Shown piece by piece: positions 6,467 through 13,800 of a DNA stretch of 20,623 nt (positions within the stretch are counted from its first letter, which is position 1; every line of letters begins with the position of its first letter). A model generated the notes under the pieces. It saw only the letters and a program-made list of their open reading frames with translations. It was not told the DNA's origin and ran no database searches. The stretch comes from Pseudomonadota bacterium (GTDB lineage: Bacteria > Myxococcota_A > Polyangia > Fen-1088), in assembly GCA_023438785.1 (NCBI GenBank), contig JAEXQJ010000088.1, positions 1-20,623 on the forward strand, read 5' to 3'. A program made the position numbers and the translations under genes.

Positions 6467-6922
6467 ATGTCGTACGCGAAGCACGTCAAGGTTGCGTTGA
6501 CGTCCAATAGTCTCACTGACGTGGACGCCGATTTCGCCAACGCTCGACAGATCCTGTTCTACGACGTGAGCGCCGAGGAGGTGACGTTCCTGGATGCCGT
6601 GCAGTTCGACGGGAGGCCCGAGGGAAAGCGAGGCCCAGGCGGAGGGCAGGGCTGCTGTGGGGCGGAGCCTCTGGACGGCGCGTCCGTCGAGGCTCTCGAC
6701 GCCCGCATCTTCTCCCTGCGGGGGTGCGGCGTGCTGTTCACCCGGAGGCTGAGCGACTTTGCCGCCGTGCGGATTCACAACGGAAGAACCTTCCCCATCA
6801 AGATGGAGAGGAACCGAGACGTGGCGAATGTGCTCAGCCAGCTTCAGCGGCTCATAACGACGAAGACGCCACGCTGGCTAGAGAAGAAGCTGCGCTTGGC
6901 GCCCTCTGGTGAGGCGGCGTGA
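6467..6922 (+). CDS. nifX: NifX/VnfX-like nitrogenase cofactor carrier protein
   Basis: A 151-residue protein of the dinitrogenase iron-molybdenum cofactor (NifX/NafY/NifB C-terminal) fold, which binds and hands over NifB-co or FeMo/FeV-co precursors. Family features are the first strand HVKVALTSN (6-14), the position VDADFANARQILFYDV (19-34) where NifX usually has VDxHFG, a LDAVQFDG strand (42-49), the RGCGVLFTRR strand (85-94), FPIKM (109-113), and the LQRLITTKTPRWLEKKL tail (126-142), equivalent to the LQxxLxxNPPPWLRK end of NifX. The usual His is Asp22, and a Gly-rich insert with two adjacent cysteines (63-64) lies at 52-66. A strong AGGAGGAG precedes the ATG at 6467, 13 bases after the nitrogenase fragment, so the two form one operon. 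It looks intact, unlike its neighbour. Confidence 0.75.
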   Translation: MSYAKHVKVALTSNSLTDVDADFANARQILFYDVSAEEVTFLDAVQFDGRPEGKRGPGGGQGCCGAEPLDGASVEALDARIFSLRGCGVLFTRRLSDFAAVRIHNGRTFPIKMERNRDVANVLSQLQRLITTKTPRWLEKKLRLAPSGEAA

Positions 6923-6931
6923 CGTGATGCG

Positions 6932-6992
6932 GGGTCCGCCACAGCCGTCGATCTCGCGATGCGGGGCGGACCCGTGCGACGGGCTGTGGCGG
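6932..6992. repeat. Two mutually exclusive GC hairpins after nifX-like gene
   Basis: CCGCCACAGCC (6936-6946) pairs with GGCTGTGGCGG (6982-6992), extended by GTCG/CGAC with one bulged G. The overlapping arm GGGTCCGCC (6932-6940) pairs equally well with GGCGGACCC (6965-6973). Both stems share 6936-6940, so only one can form at a time. It starts ten bases after the stop. It may be a terminator or an attenuator-like switch ahead of cheR; no T-tract follows. Confidence 0.55.
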
Positions 6993-7129
6993 TGAATACG
7001 TTCTTGCGCGCGCGTGGGCGCCGCCGCGGCGCGCGCTCCTCGGGGGATCCGCGCGCGGCACGTGCGGCTGCCTCGGGTGCACTCCTGCCGAGCCGGGGCA
7101 TGTGCCTGGTCGAGCGTAGGATCGCGTGA

Positions 7130-7927
7130 ATGCGATGCCGGGGCTTTCTGGGCTGGGCAGCGCCGCGGCTGCATCTGCGCGCGGCCGGGTTCGACCGCGT
7201 GGCCCATCAAGCGTGCAAGCGGATCGGCAAGCGGCTGCGCGAGCTCGGACTTGCGGATGTGGCTGCCTACCAGGCTTACCTCGAAGGCTCGCCCGACGAG
7301 TGGCGCTGCCTGGACGCTTTGTGCCGCATCACTATCTCGCGTTTTTATCGGGACAGGGCCGTGTTCGACGGGCTGGCGGACGTGGTCTTGCCCACCCTGG
7401 CCCAGGCCGCCGTGGCGCGGGGCGAGCGTGAACTGCGCTGCTGGAGCGCGGGCTGCGCCTCGGGCGAGGAGCCGTACAGCCTGAGCGTGTTGTGGCTGGG
7501 ACGTGTGCAGGCCCGCTTCCCCCTGCTGCATCTGCACATACGCGCCAGCGACGCGGATGCGTACTTGCTGGACCGGGCTCGCGCCGGACAGTACCCATCC
7601 AGTGCGCTGCGCGAGCTGCCCGCGGACCTACGCGAGCTGGGCTTTGAGACGGACGGTGCCCTGTGCCGGTTGCGCCCTCAGGTGGCCGATGCTGTCGAGC
7701 TCGTGCGCGAGGATCTGCGCGGCGCGCGGCCCATCGAAGCCTTCGACCTCATTCTCTGCCGCAACCTGGCCTTCACGTACTTCGACGACAGCCTGCAGCG
7801 CGAGGTCCTGGCCCGCCTGCTGGAGAGGCTGCGCCCCGGTGGCGGGCTGGTGATTGGCACGCGCGAACGGCTGCCCGAGGGACACGGACTGGTGCCCTGG
7901 ACGCCGGCCGTATTCCGTCGCCGCTGA
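7130..7927 (+). CDS. CheR-type SAM-dependent methyltransferase
   Basis: A 265-residue protein. Residues 65-80 contain CRITISRFYRDRAVF, matching the Thr-x-FFR segment of CheR, with Arg74 at the catalytic arginine position. Residues 104-118 contain CWSAGCASGEEPYSL, the SAM-binding loop of CheR. Later, the IRASDADAYLLDRARAGQY helix and FDLILCRNLAFTYFD fit the rest of the fold. CheR methylates glutamates of chemoreceptors, but no chemoreceptor, CheB, CheA or CheW gene is nearby, and the canonical NVLIYF segment is NLAFTYF. The N-terminal helical domain is short. The ATG at 7130 follows an in-frame TGA directly and has AGGA eight bases upstream. The target could be an orphan receptor or another protein. 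Confidence 0.82.
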   Translation: MRCRGFLGWAAPRLHLRAAGFDRVAHQACKRIGKRLRELGLADVAAYQAYLEGSPDEWRCLDALCRITISRFYRDRAVFDGLADVVLPTLAQAAVARGERELRCWSAGCASGEEPYSLSVLWLGRVQARFPLLHLHIRASDADAYLLDRARAGQYPSSALRELPADLRELGFETDGALCRLRPQVADAVELVREDLRGARPIEAFDLILCRNLAFTYFDDSLQREVLARLLERLRPGGGLVIGTRERLPEGHGLVPWTPAVFRRR

Positions 7928-7990
7928 CCCTGGCTTCGGGATTTCCTGCCGCAGCCTTTCCCTTGCCGGCTCGCGTGCCGCGGCACTACG

Positions 7991-9640
7991 ATGCCCGCCA
8001 TGCAGCAGCCGTCCTACGCTCACGGGATCACCTCGACGCCCCTTCTGGGCGAGACGATTGGCGAGAATTTGCGCCGCACGGTGGCGCGCTTCGGCGAGCG
8101 TGAAGCCATCGTGTCACGCCACCAGAATTACCGCGCCACCTACCGCGAGATGTGGGAGCAGACGGGCGTGATTGCACGTGCCCTCATGGCGCGCGGGGTG
8201 AAGAAGGGCGATCGCGTGGCCCTGTGGGCGGCCAATCGGTACGAGTGGGTGATCACCCAGTACGCCACCGCGCGCATGGGCGCCATCATGGTGAACATCA
8301 ATCCCGCGTACCGCAGCCACGAGCTGGAGTACGCGCTCAAGCAGTCGGGGTGCTCGCTGCTCATCATGGCCAAGGGGTTCCGCCAGACGGACTACGTGGC
8401 CATGTTCAAGGAGGTGGACGCGCGTCTGCCCGCACGTGTGCCGGCCCTGGTCATCGACGACGAATGGGGTGCGTTGCAGGAGGAGGCCAAGCACGTTTCC
8501 GAGGACGAGCTGGCCCTGCGTGAGGCCACCCTGGACCCGGACGACCCCTGCGACATCCAGTACACCAGCGGCACCACCGGTTTCCCCAAGGGCGCCACGC
8601 TGTCTCACCACAACATCCTCAACAACGGCCATTTCGTGGGCCGCACGCTCAAGTACTCGGAGAAGGACCGCATCTGCGTGCCGGTGCCGCTGTACCACTG
8701 CTTCGGTCAGGTCATGGCCAACCTGGCGTCCACCAGCCACGGGGCGTGCCTGGTCTTTCCCAGCGAGGCCTTCGACGCGGGCGCGGTGTTGGCGGCCATC
8801 GAGAAGGAGCGCTGCACCTCGGTGTACGGCGTGCCCACCATGTTCATCGCCGAGATGGAACACCCCAACTTCCCCAAGACCGACTTCGCCAGCCTGCGCA
8901 CCGGCATCATGGCCGGCTCGCCCTGTCCCGTCGAGGTGATGAAGCGCGTGCAGAAGGACATGCACATGCCCGAGATCACCATCTGCTACGGCATGACGGA
9001 GACCTCGCCCGTGTCCACGCAGAGCAAGACCGACGATCCCCTGGACAAGCGCGTGTCCACCGTAGGCTGCGTGCACCCCAATCTGGAGGTGAAGATCGTC
9101 GATCCGTCCAATGGGCGCTTGGTCCCGCGCGGAACCGTGGGCGAGCTGTGCACGCGCGGCTACTCCGTCATGCTGGGGTACTGGGACGATCTGCACTCCA
9201 CCCGTCAGGCCATCGACGCCGCCCGCTGGATGCACAGCGGGGACCTGGCCACCATGGACGCGGATGGCTACGTCAACATCGTGGGGCGCATCAAAGACAT
9301 GGTCCTGCGCGGCGGCGAGAACATCTATCCGCGCGAGGTGGAGGAGTTCCTGTACACCAAACCCGAGGTTGCCGACGTGCAAGTCATCGGCGTACCTGAT
9401 GCCAAGTACGGCGAGGAGCTGATGGCGTGGGTCAAGCTGCGTCCCGGCGCCGACCTGACGGGTGAGGACCTGCGCGCGTTCTGCAAGGGCAAAATCGCGA
9501 CCTACAAAATCCCGCGCTACTGGAAGTTCGTGGACAGTTTCCCCATGACCGTCACGGGCAAGATTCAGAAGTACAAAATGCGCGAGATGGCAGTCGAGGA
9601 ACTCAAGCTCCAGAACGCGGCTCGCATTAAGACGGCATAG
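7991..9640 (+). CDS. AMP-forming acyl-CoA synthetase (ACSF2/FadD-like)
   Basis: A 549-residue ANL-superfamily enzyme that adenylates a carboxylic acid and transfers it to CoA. Motifs in order: the P-loop YTSGTTGFPKG starting at residue 191, YGMTET at 333-338, the SGDLATMDADGYVNIVGRIKD hinge region near 415-435, GGENIYPREVEEF, and the C-terminal GKIQK with catalytic Lys524. The overall wording is closest to medium/long-chain acyl-CoA synthetases of the ACSF2 type; exact chain length cannot be read from sequence. ATG at 7991 gives MPAMQQPS; a second ATG three codons later is possible, and neither has a clear Shine-Dalgarno. The gene ends two bases before the thioesterase start, so the pair are co-expressed and probably act on the same acyl-CoA pool. 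Confidence 0.9.
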   Translation: MPAMQQPSYAHGITSTPLLGETIGENLRRTVARFGEREAIVSRHQNYRATYREMWEQTGVIARALMARGVKKGDRVALWAANRYEWVITQYATARMGAIMVNINPAYRSHELEYALKQSGCSLLIMAKGFRQTDYVAMFKEVDARLPARVPALVIDDEWGALQEEAKHVSEDELALREATLDPDDPCDIQYTSGTTGFPKGATLSHHNILNNGHFVGRTLKYSEKDRICVPVPLYHCFGQVMANLASTSHGACLVFPSEAFDAGAVLAAIEKERCTSVYGVPTMFIAEMEHPNFPKTDFASLRTGIMAGSPCPVEVMKRVQKDMHMPEITICYGMTETSPVSTQSKTDDPLDKRVSTVGCVHPNLEVKIVDPSNGRLVPRGTVGELCTRGYSVMLGYWDDLHSTRQAIDAARWMHSGDLATMDADGYVNIVGRIKDMVLRGGENIYPREVEEFLYTKPEVADVQVIGVPDAKYGEELMAWVKLRPGADLTGEDLRAFCKGKIATYKIPRYWKFVDSFPMTVTGKIQKYKMREMAVEELKLQNAARIKTA

Positions 9641-9642
9641 AG

Positions 9643-10119
9643 ATGAGCGACGAGCGGCGTGCCTTTCAGGACCTCTACCCGGACAACGTGGCCCACTGCT
9701 ACGGCTGTGGACGTCTGAATCCGGACGGTCTGCAGATCAAGACCTACTGGGAGGGCGAGGAGAGCGTGACCCGGTTTGCGCCGCGCCCGTATCACACGGC
9801 CATCCCCGGCTTCGTGTACGGGGGTGTCCTGGCCTCGCTCATCGACTGCCACGGTACCGGCACCGCGGCCGCGGCGGCGGCGCGGGCCCAGGGGCGGCCT
9901 TTGGATTCGGAGCCGCCCCTGCGCTTCGTGACGGCGTCGTTGAAGGTCGACTACCTCAAACCCACGCCCATGGGCGTCACCCTGGAGATTCGCGGCCGCG
10001 CCCGCGAGGTGAAAGAGCGCAAGGTCATCGTGGACGCGGTCGTGTACGCCGACGGCGTGGCCACCGTGCGCGGCGAGATCATCGCCGTGCTCATGCCGGC
10101 CACCTTCCTGGCCAAGTAA
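9643..10119 (+). CDS. PaaI/hotdog-fold acyl-CoA thioesterase
   Basis: A 158-residue hotdog protein. The central helix region GFVYGGVLASLIDCHGTGTA (residues 51-70) has the GGxxxxxxD arrangement of PaaI-type thioesterases, with Asp63 as the likely catalytic acid. The strands LKVDYLKPTPMG and LEIRGRAREVKERK fit the sheet. An N-terminal CYGCGRLNPDG motif (19-29) is typical of a subgroup often labelled as PaaI-family thioesterases with a Cys-x-x-Cys-Gly start. It would hydrolyse an acyl-CoA, possibly editing products of the preceding synthetase, whose stop lies two bases upstream (coupled translation; no separate Shine-Dalgarno). The substrate is unknown. Confidence 0.85.
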   Translation: MSDERRAFQDLYPDNVAHCYGCGRLNPDGLQIKTYWEGEESVTRFAPRPYHTAIPGFVYGGVLASLIDCHGTGTAAAAAARAQGRPLDSEPPLRFVTASLKVDYLKPTPMGVTLEIRGRAREVKERKVIVDAVVYADGVATVRGEIIAVLMPATFLAK

Positions 10120-10143
10120 GGCCTCGCGTTTCCCTGGTCCGAC

Positions 10144-10168
10144 AGCGCCGGCGCTTCGCGGGAGCGCC
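10144..10168. terminator. Palindromic hairpin in the convergent gap
   Basis: AGCGCC (10144-10149), GGCGCT (10150-10155) and AGCGCC (10163-10168) allow either a palindrome or a 6-bp stem with a 7-base loop (TCGCGGG). It sits in the 51-base gap between the ends of two convergent genes and may terminate both. No T-tract is present. Confidence 0.35.
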
Positions 10169-10170
10169 CC

Positions 10171-11181
10171 TCAGCGTCTGGCCAGGCGCGCGTAGAGGTC
10201 GAGGTAGGCCGCGCACATGCGGCGGCTGTCGAAGCGGGGCGTCGCCTCACGACAATGGTCCGGCGCGAGGGCGGACACACGATCGAGAGCCTGCGCGAGG
10301 CCGGACACATCACTGGCCAGCAGTCCCGTGCGGCCGTGGTCCACAATCTCGGGCAGGGCACCCACGGGACGCGCCACCACGGGCGTGCCCGCGGTGATGG
10401 CCTCCATGGCGACCAGCGAACTGGTCTCAGGCGCCAGGCTGGGAATGAGCACGCAACGGGCGCTGGCCAGGAGCTGGCGTTTGAGCGCGCCGCCAATCGG
10501 ACCGATGAAACGACGTTGCTCGTCGAGAAGCGGGCGCAGCTCGCGTTCGAAGTAGTCCTGATGCGCGCGGTAGGGGAAGACCTGTCCCGCCAGGAGCAGG
10601 GGCAGCCCAGCCTGGCGGGCGGCCTGCACGGCCAGGTGGAAGCCCTTCTCGGGACAGATGCGGCCCAGACACAAGACGAAGTCTTGACGGGCCCGCGACG
10701 GGGCAGCCGTCAGGGGCACGCCATTCTCGATGACCGGGAGATCCCGAAACGCGAGGCCGCCGAGCTGGCGCTGACTACGCGAAACGCACACCAGGTGCGC
10801 GGTGGAAAGCTGGGTGACCTGGGGCGGGTACCAGTCGAGCGGCAGGTGCAAGGTGGCGACCAGCGGCACGTGCGACGCGGGCAGGTAGTGCAAGAAGTCC
10901 AAACCGTGGACGTGGACCACGTCCACCTGCTCCGCCAGTCGGGCCACCAACTCCGCGTGATGGACCCAGCAGAGGCGGCGGCGTTCGCCGTCGATCTGAC
11001 CGGTCACCGCCGGTGCGGTCACCAGGCGGCCGCGAACCTGCGAGCCCGCGCTGGCCAACACCAGCGAGTGATGTCCCGCCTCCACCAGTCCCGCGTCCAG
11101 CGTGGCCAAGACCTGCTCAGCCCCTCCCACCGCATCGGGCCGCACCGGTGCGAAGGGAAAGGCCACGCTGAGGATGCGCAT
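10171..11181 (-). CDS. GT4-family glycosyltransferase (GT-B fold)
   Basis: A 336-residue retaining glycosyltransferase. The N-terminal Rossmann domain starts MRILSVAFPFAP with the GGAEQ motif at residues 19-23 that marks GT4 acceptor domains; VDVVHVHGLDFLHYL follows near residues 86-100. The C-terminal donor-binding domain has FVLCLGRICPEKG (168-180) and the E-x7-E signature with Glu252 and Glu260, then PVVARPVGALPEIV. It transfers a sugar from a nucleotide-sugar to an unidentified acceptor in the cytoplasm. The ATG at 11181 overlaps the stop of the PIG-L gene (TGATG), which fixes the start; codons upstream belong to the PIG-L gene in another frame. It is the last gene of a four-gene - strand operon. 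Confidence 0.88.
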   Translation of the reverse strand: MRILSVAFPFAPVRPDAVGGAEQVLATLDAGLVEAGHHSLVLASAGSQVRGRLVTAPAVTGQIDGERRRLCWVHHAELVARLAEQVDVVHVHGLDFLHYLPASHVPLVATLHLPLDWYPPQVTQLSTAHLVCVSRSQRQLGGLAFRDLPVIENGVPLTAAPSRARQDFVLCLGRICPEKGFHLAVQAARQAGLPLLLAGQVFPYRAHQDYFERELRPLLDEQRRFIGPIGGALKRQLLASARCVLIPSLAPETSSLVAMEAITAGTPVVARPVGALPEIVDHGRTGLLASDVSGLAQALDRVSALAPDHCREATPRFDSRRMCAAYLDLYARLARR

Positions 11182-11981
11182 CAAAGGGCCGTGTGGGGAT
11201 CGAGGCCGAGCGCCACGGCCGCCTGCTGCACTTTGCGGCGCCAGTCGTGGCCTGCCGTCCCCCAGGGCTGCTGTTCGTAATACAGGGGCCCCGGGTGTGG
11301 GGCGCGCAGGAATTGGTAGCGGGGCGCCTCGCGGAAGCACTCGCGGTCCAGGGGAAACATCTCCAGGACCTGCCGCTGCGTAACGTAGCAGCCCATCATC
11401 GCGCGCTTGCGCGCACGCTCGCCTTGCCCCAGCGAGCGAAGGAGCACGGGCGCGTCGCCGTCGCTGGCCGCGTTGGGTTGCAGAAAGGATCCGCGCACCA
11501 TCTGACCGCGCAGTCCCGCGTGATAGCTGGCGAACTCCATGAGCACGAAACGCGGCTGTTGCGGGCCCAGCAAGGCGCGCGCGGCGTGGACGATGAACGC
11601 GGTCGCGTCGTGATCGGGATGACCGCCTTCGTAGGGGTGGGTCCACACGGCGGTGGGCTTGAGCCGCCGCAAGAGGAGCACCAGGCGTCGCACCAGCGCG
11701 GGCAGGTGGTACCACGACTCGCGATCCACGCCGCCCAGGTTGTGCAGCCGCGTGGGGCGCAGACCGGCTAGACGCAGGGCCCGCCGCGCCTCTTGCCGGC
11801 GTTGTAGGGCGTAGCGGCCGCGGCTGAGGAGGCCGAGCCGGCGCGCATCGGTCATGTCGCGGGGAGCGCCGTCGGTCACGTGGGCCACGTAGCTGATGGG
11901 CATCTCGCACACGGCCACCGCGGCCCCGATGGTCTCATCGTCGGGGTGAGCGGCCACGAACAGGTTGACGTCACGAGGCAT
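11181..11981 (-). CDS. PIG-L/LmbE-family zinc deacetylase
   Basis: A 266-residue enzyme of the PIG-L family, which removes N-acetyl groups from GlcNAc-containing molecules (GlcNAc-PI, mycothiol and bacillithiol precursors, antibiotic intermediates). The first metal motif AHPDDE is at residues 11-16 (His12 and Asp15 as ligands, Asp14 as base) and the second, HPDHD, at 121-125 (His124 as ligand). The ATG at 11981 lies 11 bases inside the end of the glycosidase-like gene. Placed between a glycosidase-like and a glycosyltransferase gene, it probably deacetylates an amino-sugar intermediate. There is no sign of a mycothiol or bacillithiol ligase nearby, so the product is unknown. Confidence 0.88.
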   Translation of the reverse strand: MPRDVNLFVAAHPDDETIGAAVAVCEMPISYVAHVTDGAPRDMTDARRLGLLSRGRYALQRRQEARRALRLAGLRPTRLHNLGGVDRESWYHLPALVRRLVLLLRRLKPTAVWTHPYEGGHPDHDATAFIVHAARALLGPQQPRFVLMEFASYHAGLRGQMVRGSFLQPNAASDGDAPVLLRSLGQGERARKRAMMGCYVTQRQVLEMFPLDRECFREAPRYQFLRAPHPGPLYYEQQPWGTAGHDWRRKVQQAAVALGLDPHTAL

Positions 11982-12858
11982 AGCGTCTGGTCATCTGCGC
12001 GCAGAAGTCCGCGAACTCCTCGGGCGCGCGCGGCGGGCTGGTGTGGTGGGGCGCGATCCCCTTGTTCTCGGGTGTGAAGCAGAAGGTGAGGGTGACCTCG
12101 AAGGGCTCCAAAGCGCGCATCTGGCGATCGAACCAGGCCAGGGCGTGGGGACGCGTGCTGTCGGCCCACGACAGGCCGGTGCGCAGTTTGCGCACGCCCA
12201 AACGCCTGAGCCAACTGACCATGGCATCGAGGCGATGATCCTCGAAGTGGATCCATTGGCAGATGCCCAGGGCGGGCGCGAATTCCGTGAAGGTCTTGCA
12301 CGCCAGCTTGGGCGAGCCGTCCTCGCGTAGGAGCCCCATGTAGAAGTGGCGGTAGTACGACGAGCCCTCGGCCTCGCGGTGGCGCGTGGTGGCGGGCCAG
12401 GCGCGTGGCAGGTCGTACAGGCTGTACCAGTGGATGCGTTCGGCTCGCCCGAGGACCAGGCCCGCCGTGCGCCGCAATCCGAAGTCTTGCACCTCCTCGG
12501 CGCCGAAGGTCGAGACGCCCACCTCCGAGATCCACAACGGCTTGGGCGTGACGGCGCGGATGCTGGCCAGCTTGGCGGGCCATTCGTGGATCTGCCAATG
12601 GTTCCAATCGAGCGGAAAGCCGTGCACGGCCACCGCGTCCATCACGTCCACGACGCCCTTGCGCTGCATGTTGGTCATGAAACCCGGATCGATTGGCGAG
12701 ATCCCGCCCAGCACGCGGGTCAGGCGCGGGCACTCCGCGGCCACGGCGGCGGCGGCCAACTTCGTCATGTGCGCGAATTGGGACCACTCGGGATCCAGTT
12801 CCAGGTCCCAGTGCGATTTGTTGTTGGGCTCGTTCCAGAACATGGCTGCCTCAACCAT
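11971..12858 (-). CDS. GH-A clan-like glycosidase with apparently circularly permuted TIM barrel
   Basis: A 295-residue protein. It opens with FWNEPNN (7-13), the strand-4 motif of clan GH-A glycosidases with acid/base Glu10, and has LWISEVGVSTFG (108-119) with Glu112 at the strand-7 nucleophile position. After the strand-8-like HWYSLYDLPRAW (143-154) it continues with LGVRKLRTGLSWAD (220-233), VTLTFCFTPENKG (255-267) and EEFADFCAQMTRRYA (280-294), which read like strands 1 to 3 of the same barrel; in ordinary GH-A enzymes these come before the NEP motif. No signal peptide is visible, so it appears cytoplasmic. The ATG at 12858 overlaps the methyltransferase stop by 8 bases. It may resemble proteins annotated as beta-xylosidases, but the substrate is not known. 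Confidence 0.72.
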   Translation of the reverse strand: MVEAAMFWNEPNNKSHWDLELDPEWSQFAHMTKLAAAAVAAECPRLTRVLGGISPIDPGFMTNMQRKGVVDVMDAVAVHGFPLDWNHWQIHEWPAKLASIRAVTPKPLWISEVGVSTFGAEEVQDFGLRRTAGLVLGRAERIHWYSLYDLPRAWPATTRHREAEGSSYYRHFYMGLLREDGSPKLACKTFTEFAPALGICQWIHFEDHRLDAMVSWLRRLGVRKLRTGLSWADSTRPHALAWFDRQMRALEPFEVTLTFCFTPENKGIAPHHTSPPRAPEEFADFCAQMTRRYAS

Positions 12859-13627
12859 GGTCGTCAGCCCTCTTGGCGGCGTAGGCCGCCTGGGTTCCGG
12901 CCGGCGAGGGACGAAAGGTACACACGAAGACCTCGGGCTCGGGGTTGGACAGGACGTCGAACCCCGAGCTGCGCAGCATGCCCTCCAGACAGGCGCGGTT
13001 GGGGATCCACCAGTTGGTCTCGTCGCCCGAGTACAACGCTTCGACGAAGTGCAGCCTCGGATAGCCGGCCTCGTTGAAGATGGTGACCTCCGAGAAGGGA
13101 TAGTCCTGCGCCAGCGAAGACACCTCGGTCGAGCCACGCAGCATGCTCTGCACGACCAGCATGTGCTTGCCCACGTGTTCGTGGATGAGGTCGAGGGCCA
13201 GCAACGGGTGACGCAGGTGGTACAGCACGCCCATGAAGAGAACCATGTCGAAGCGTTCTTCGAGGCGACCCACCTCGTACACCGACATCTGCTTGAGCTC
13301 TACATCGACGCCCGAGACGTCGGCGGCGAAACGGGCCTGCGCCAGATAGCGCTCATCCGTGTCTATGCCCACCACGCGGTCCGCACCGCGCCTCTTCATT
13401 TCGATGCAGTAGAAGCCGCCATTGCAGCCGATGTCGAGCACGGTCCAGCCGTGTAGGTCCGACGGGATGGCATGCTGGAAGTGCTGCCATTTGCAGGTGG
13501 GGTAATCGCCCAAGAAGTGGTGAGGGGCGGTGCACACGCCACCCAGATCGATGTTGTGGAACCAGTCACCCAGCTCAGCCACGCCCCGGCGGATCTCCTC
13601 CACGGTCATCTGCGGCGCTCTCGTCAT
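12851..13627 (-). CDS. CmoB-like SAM-dependent methyltransferase
   Basis: A class I methyltransferase of 258 residues from the ATG at 13627. GDWFHNIDLGGV (20-31) and the following TAPHHFLGDYP resemble the substrate-side N-terminal part of CmoB-type proteins; VLDIGCNGGFYCIEM (63-77) is SAM motif I; VVGIDTDERYL is motif II; FDMVLFMGVLYHLRHPL is motif IV. I believe it belongs to the group NCBI names TIGR04290 (from memory, unchecked). Starts at 13660 (TTG), 13648, 13627 or 13609 are all open and none has a clear Shine-Dalgarno; homology begins just after 13609. As the first gene of the - strand operon it probably modifies a sugar or lipid carried through the pathway; a tRNA role as in true CmoB is less likely in this setting. 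Confidence 0.8.
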   Translation of the reverse strand: MTRAPQMTVEEIRRGVAELGDWFHNIDLGGVCTAPHHFLGDYPTCKWQHFQHAIPSDLHGWTVLDIGCNGGFYCIEMKRRGADRVVGIDTDERYLAQARFAADVSGVDVELKQMSVYEVGRLEERFDMVLFMGVLYHLRHPLLALDLIHEHVGKHMLVVQSMLRGSTEVSSLAQDYPFSEVTIFNEAGYPRLHFVEALYSGDETNWWIPNRACLEGMLRSSGFDVLSNPEPEVFVCTFRPSPAGTQAAYAAKRADDHG

Positions 13628-13701
13628 TTCGCCGCGCTGGGCTCGCATCGGGCGTACCAACCTGGAATTGGCGCAAATCCAGCCTGAAGAGGCGAGCGTG
13701 G

Positions 13702-13738
13702 CCCTGCACGATTTGCGAGGAACGCATTCGGTGCAGGG
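13702..13738. promoter_or_regulatory. Stem-loop in the divergent intergenic region
   Basis: CCCTGCAC (13702-13709) pairs with GTGCAGGG (13731-13738), and inside it TGCG (13714-13717) pairs with CGCA (13723-13726), separated by a symmetric 4 x 4 internal loop. It sits between the divergent methyltransferase and HAD-ATPase genes, where promoters for both should lie. It could be an operator for shared control or an RNA element. Confidence 0.4.
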
Positions 13739-13800
13739 GGCGCTCGGCTGCGCGGACGGAGGATGTCAATCGGGACGGTGGGGACATCCAACCTAGGCGC

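Noticed and set aside
6959..7129. 56-codon frame just upstream of cheR in the same frame
   Set aside because: It ends in TGA directly before the cheR start, is Arg/Ala-rich, overlaps the hairpins and resembles no CheR N-terminus.
8114..9382. Long open frame on - (422 codons) opposite the acyl-CoA synthetase
   Set aside because: It is a low-complexity His/Val/Gly/Asp-rich antisense product; the + strand has every ANL motif.
10255..11280. Open frame on + opposite the glycosyltransferase gene
   Set aside because: It has no recognisable domain and a composition typical of an antisense shadow; the - strand gene has the GGAEQ and E-x7-E motifs.
11910..12787. Alternative - frame reading through the PIG-L and glycosidase genes
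   Set aside because: It runs in the wrong frame for both genes and is Arg/Pro/His-rich.
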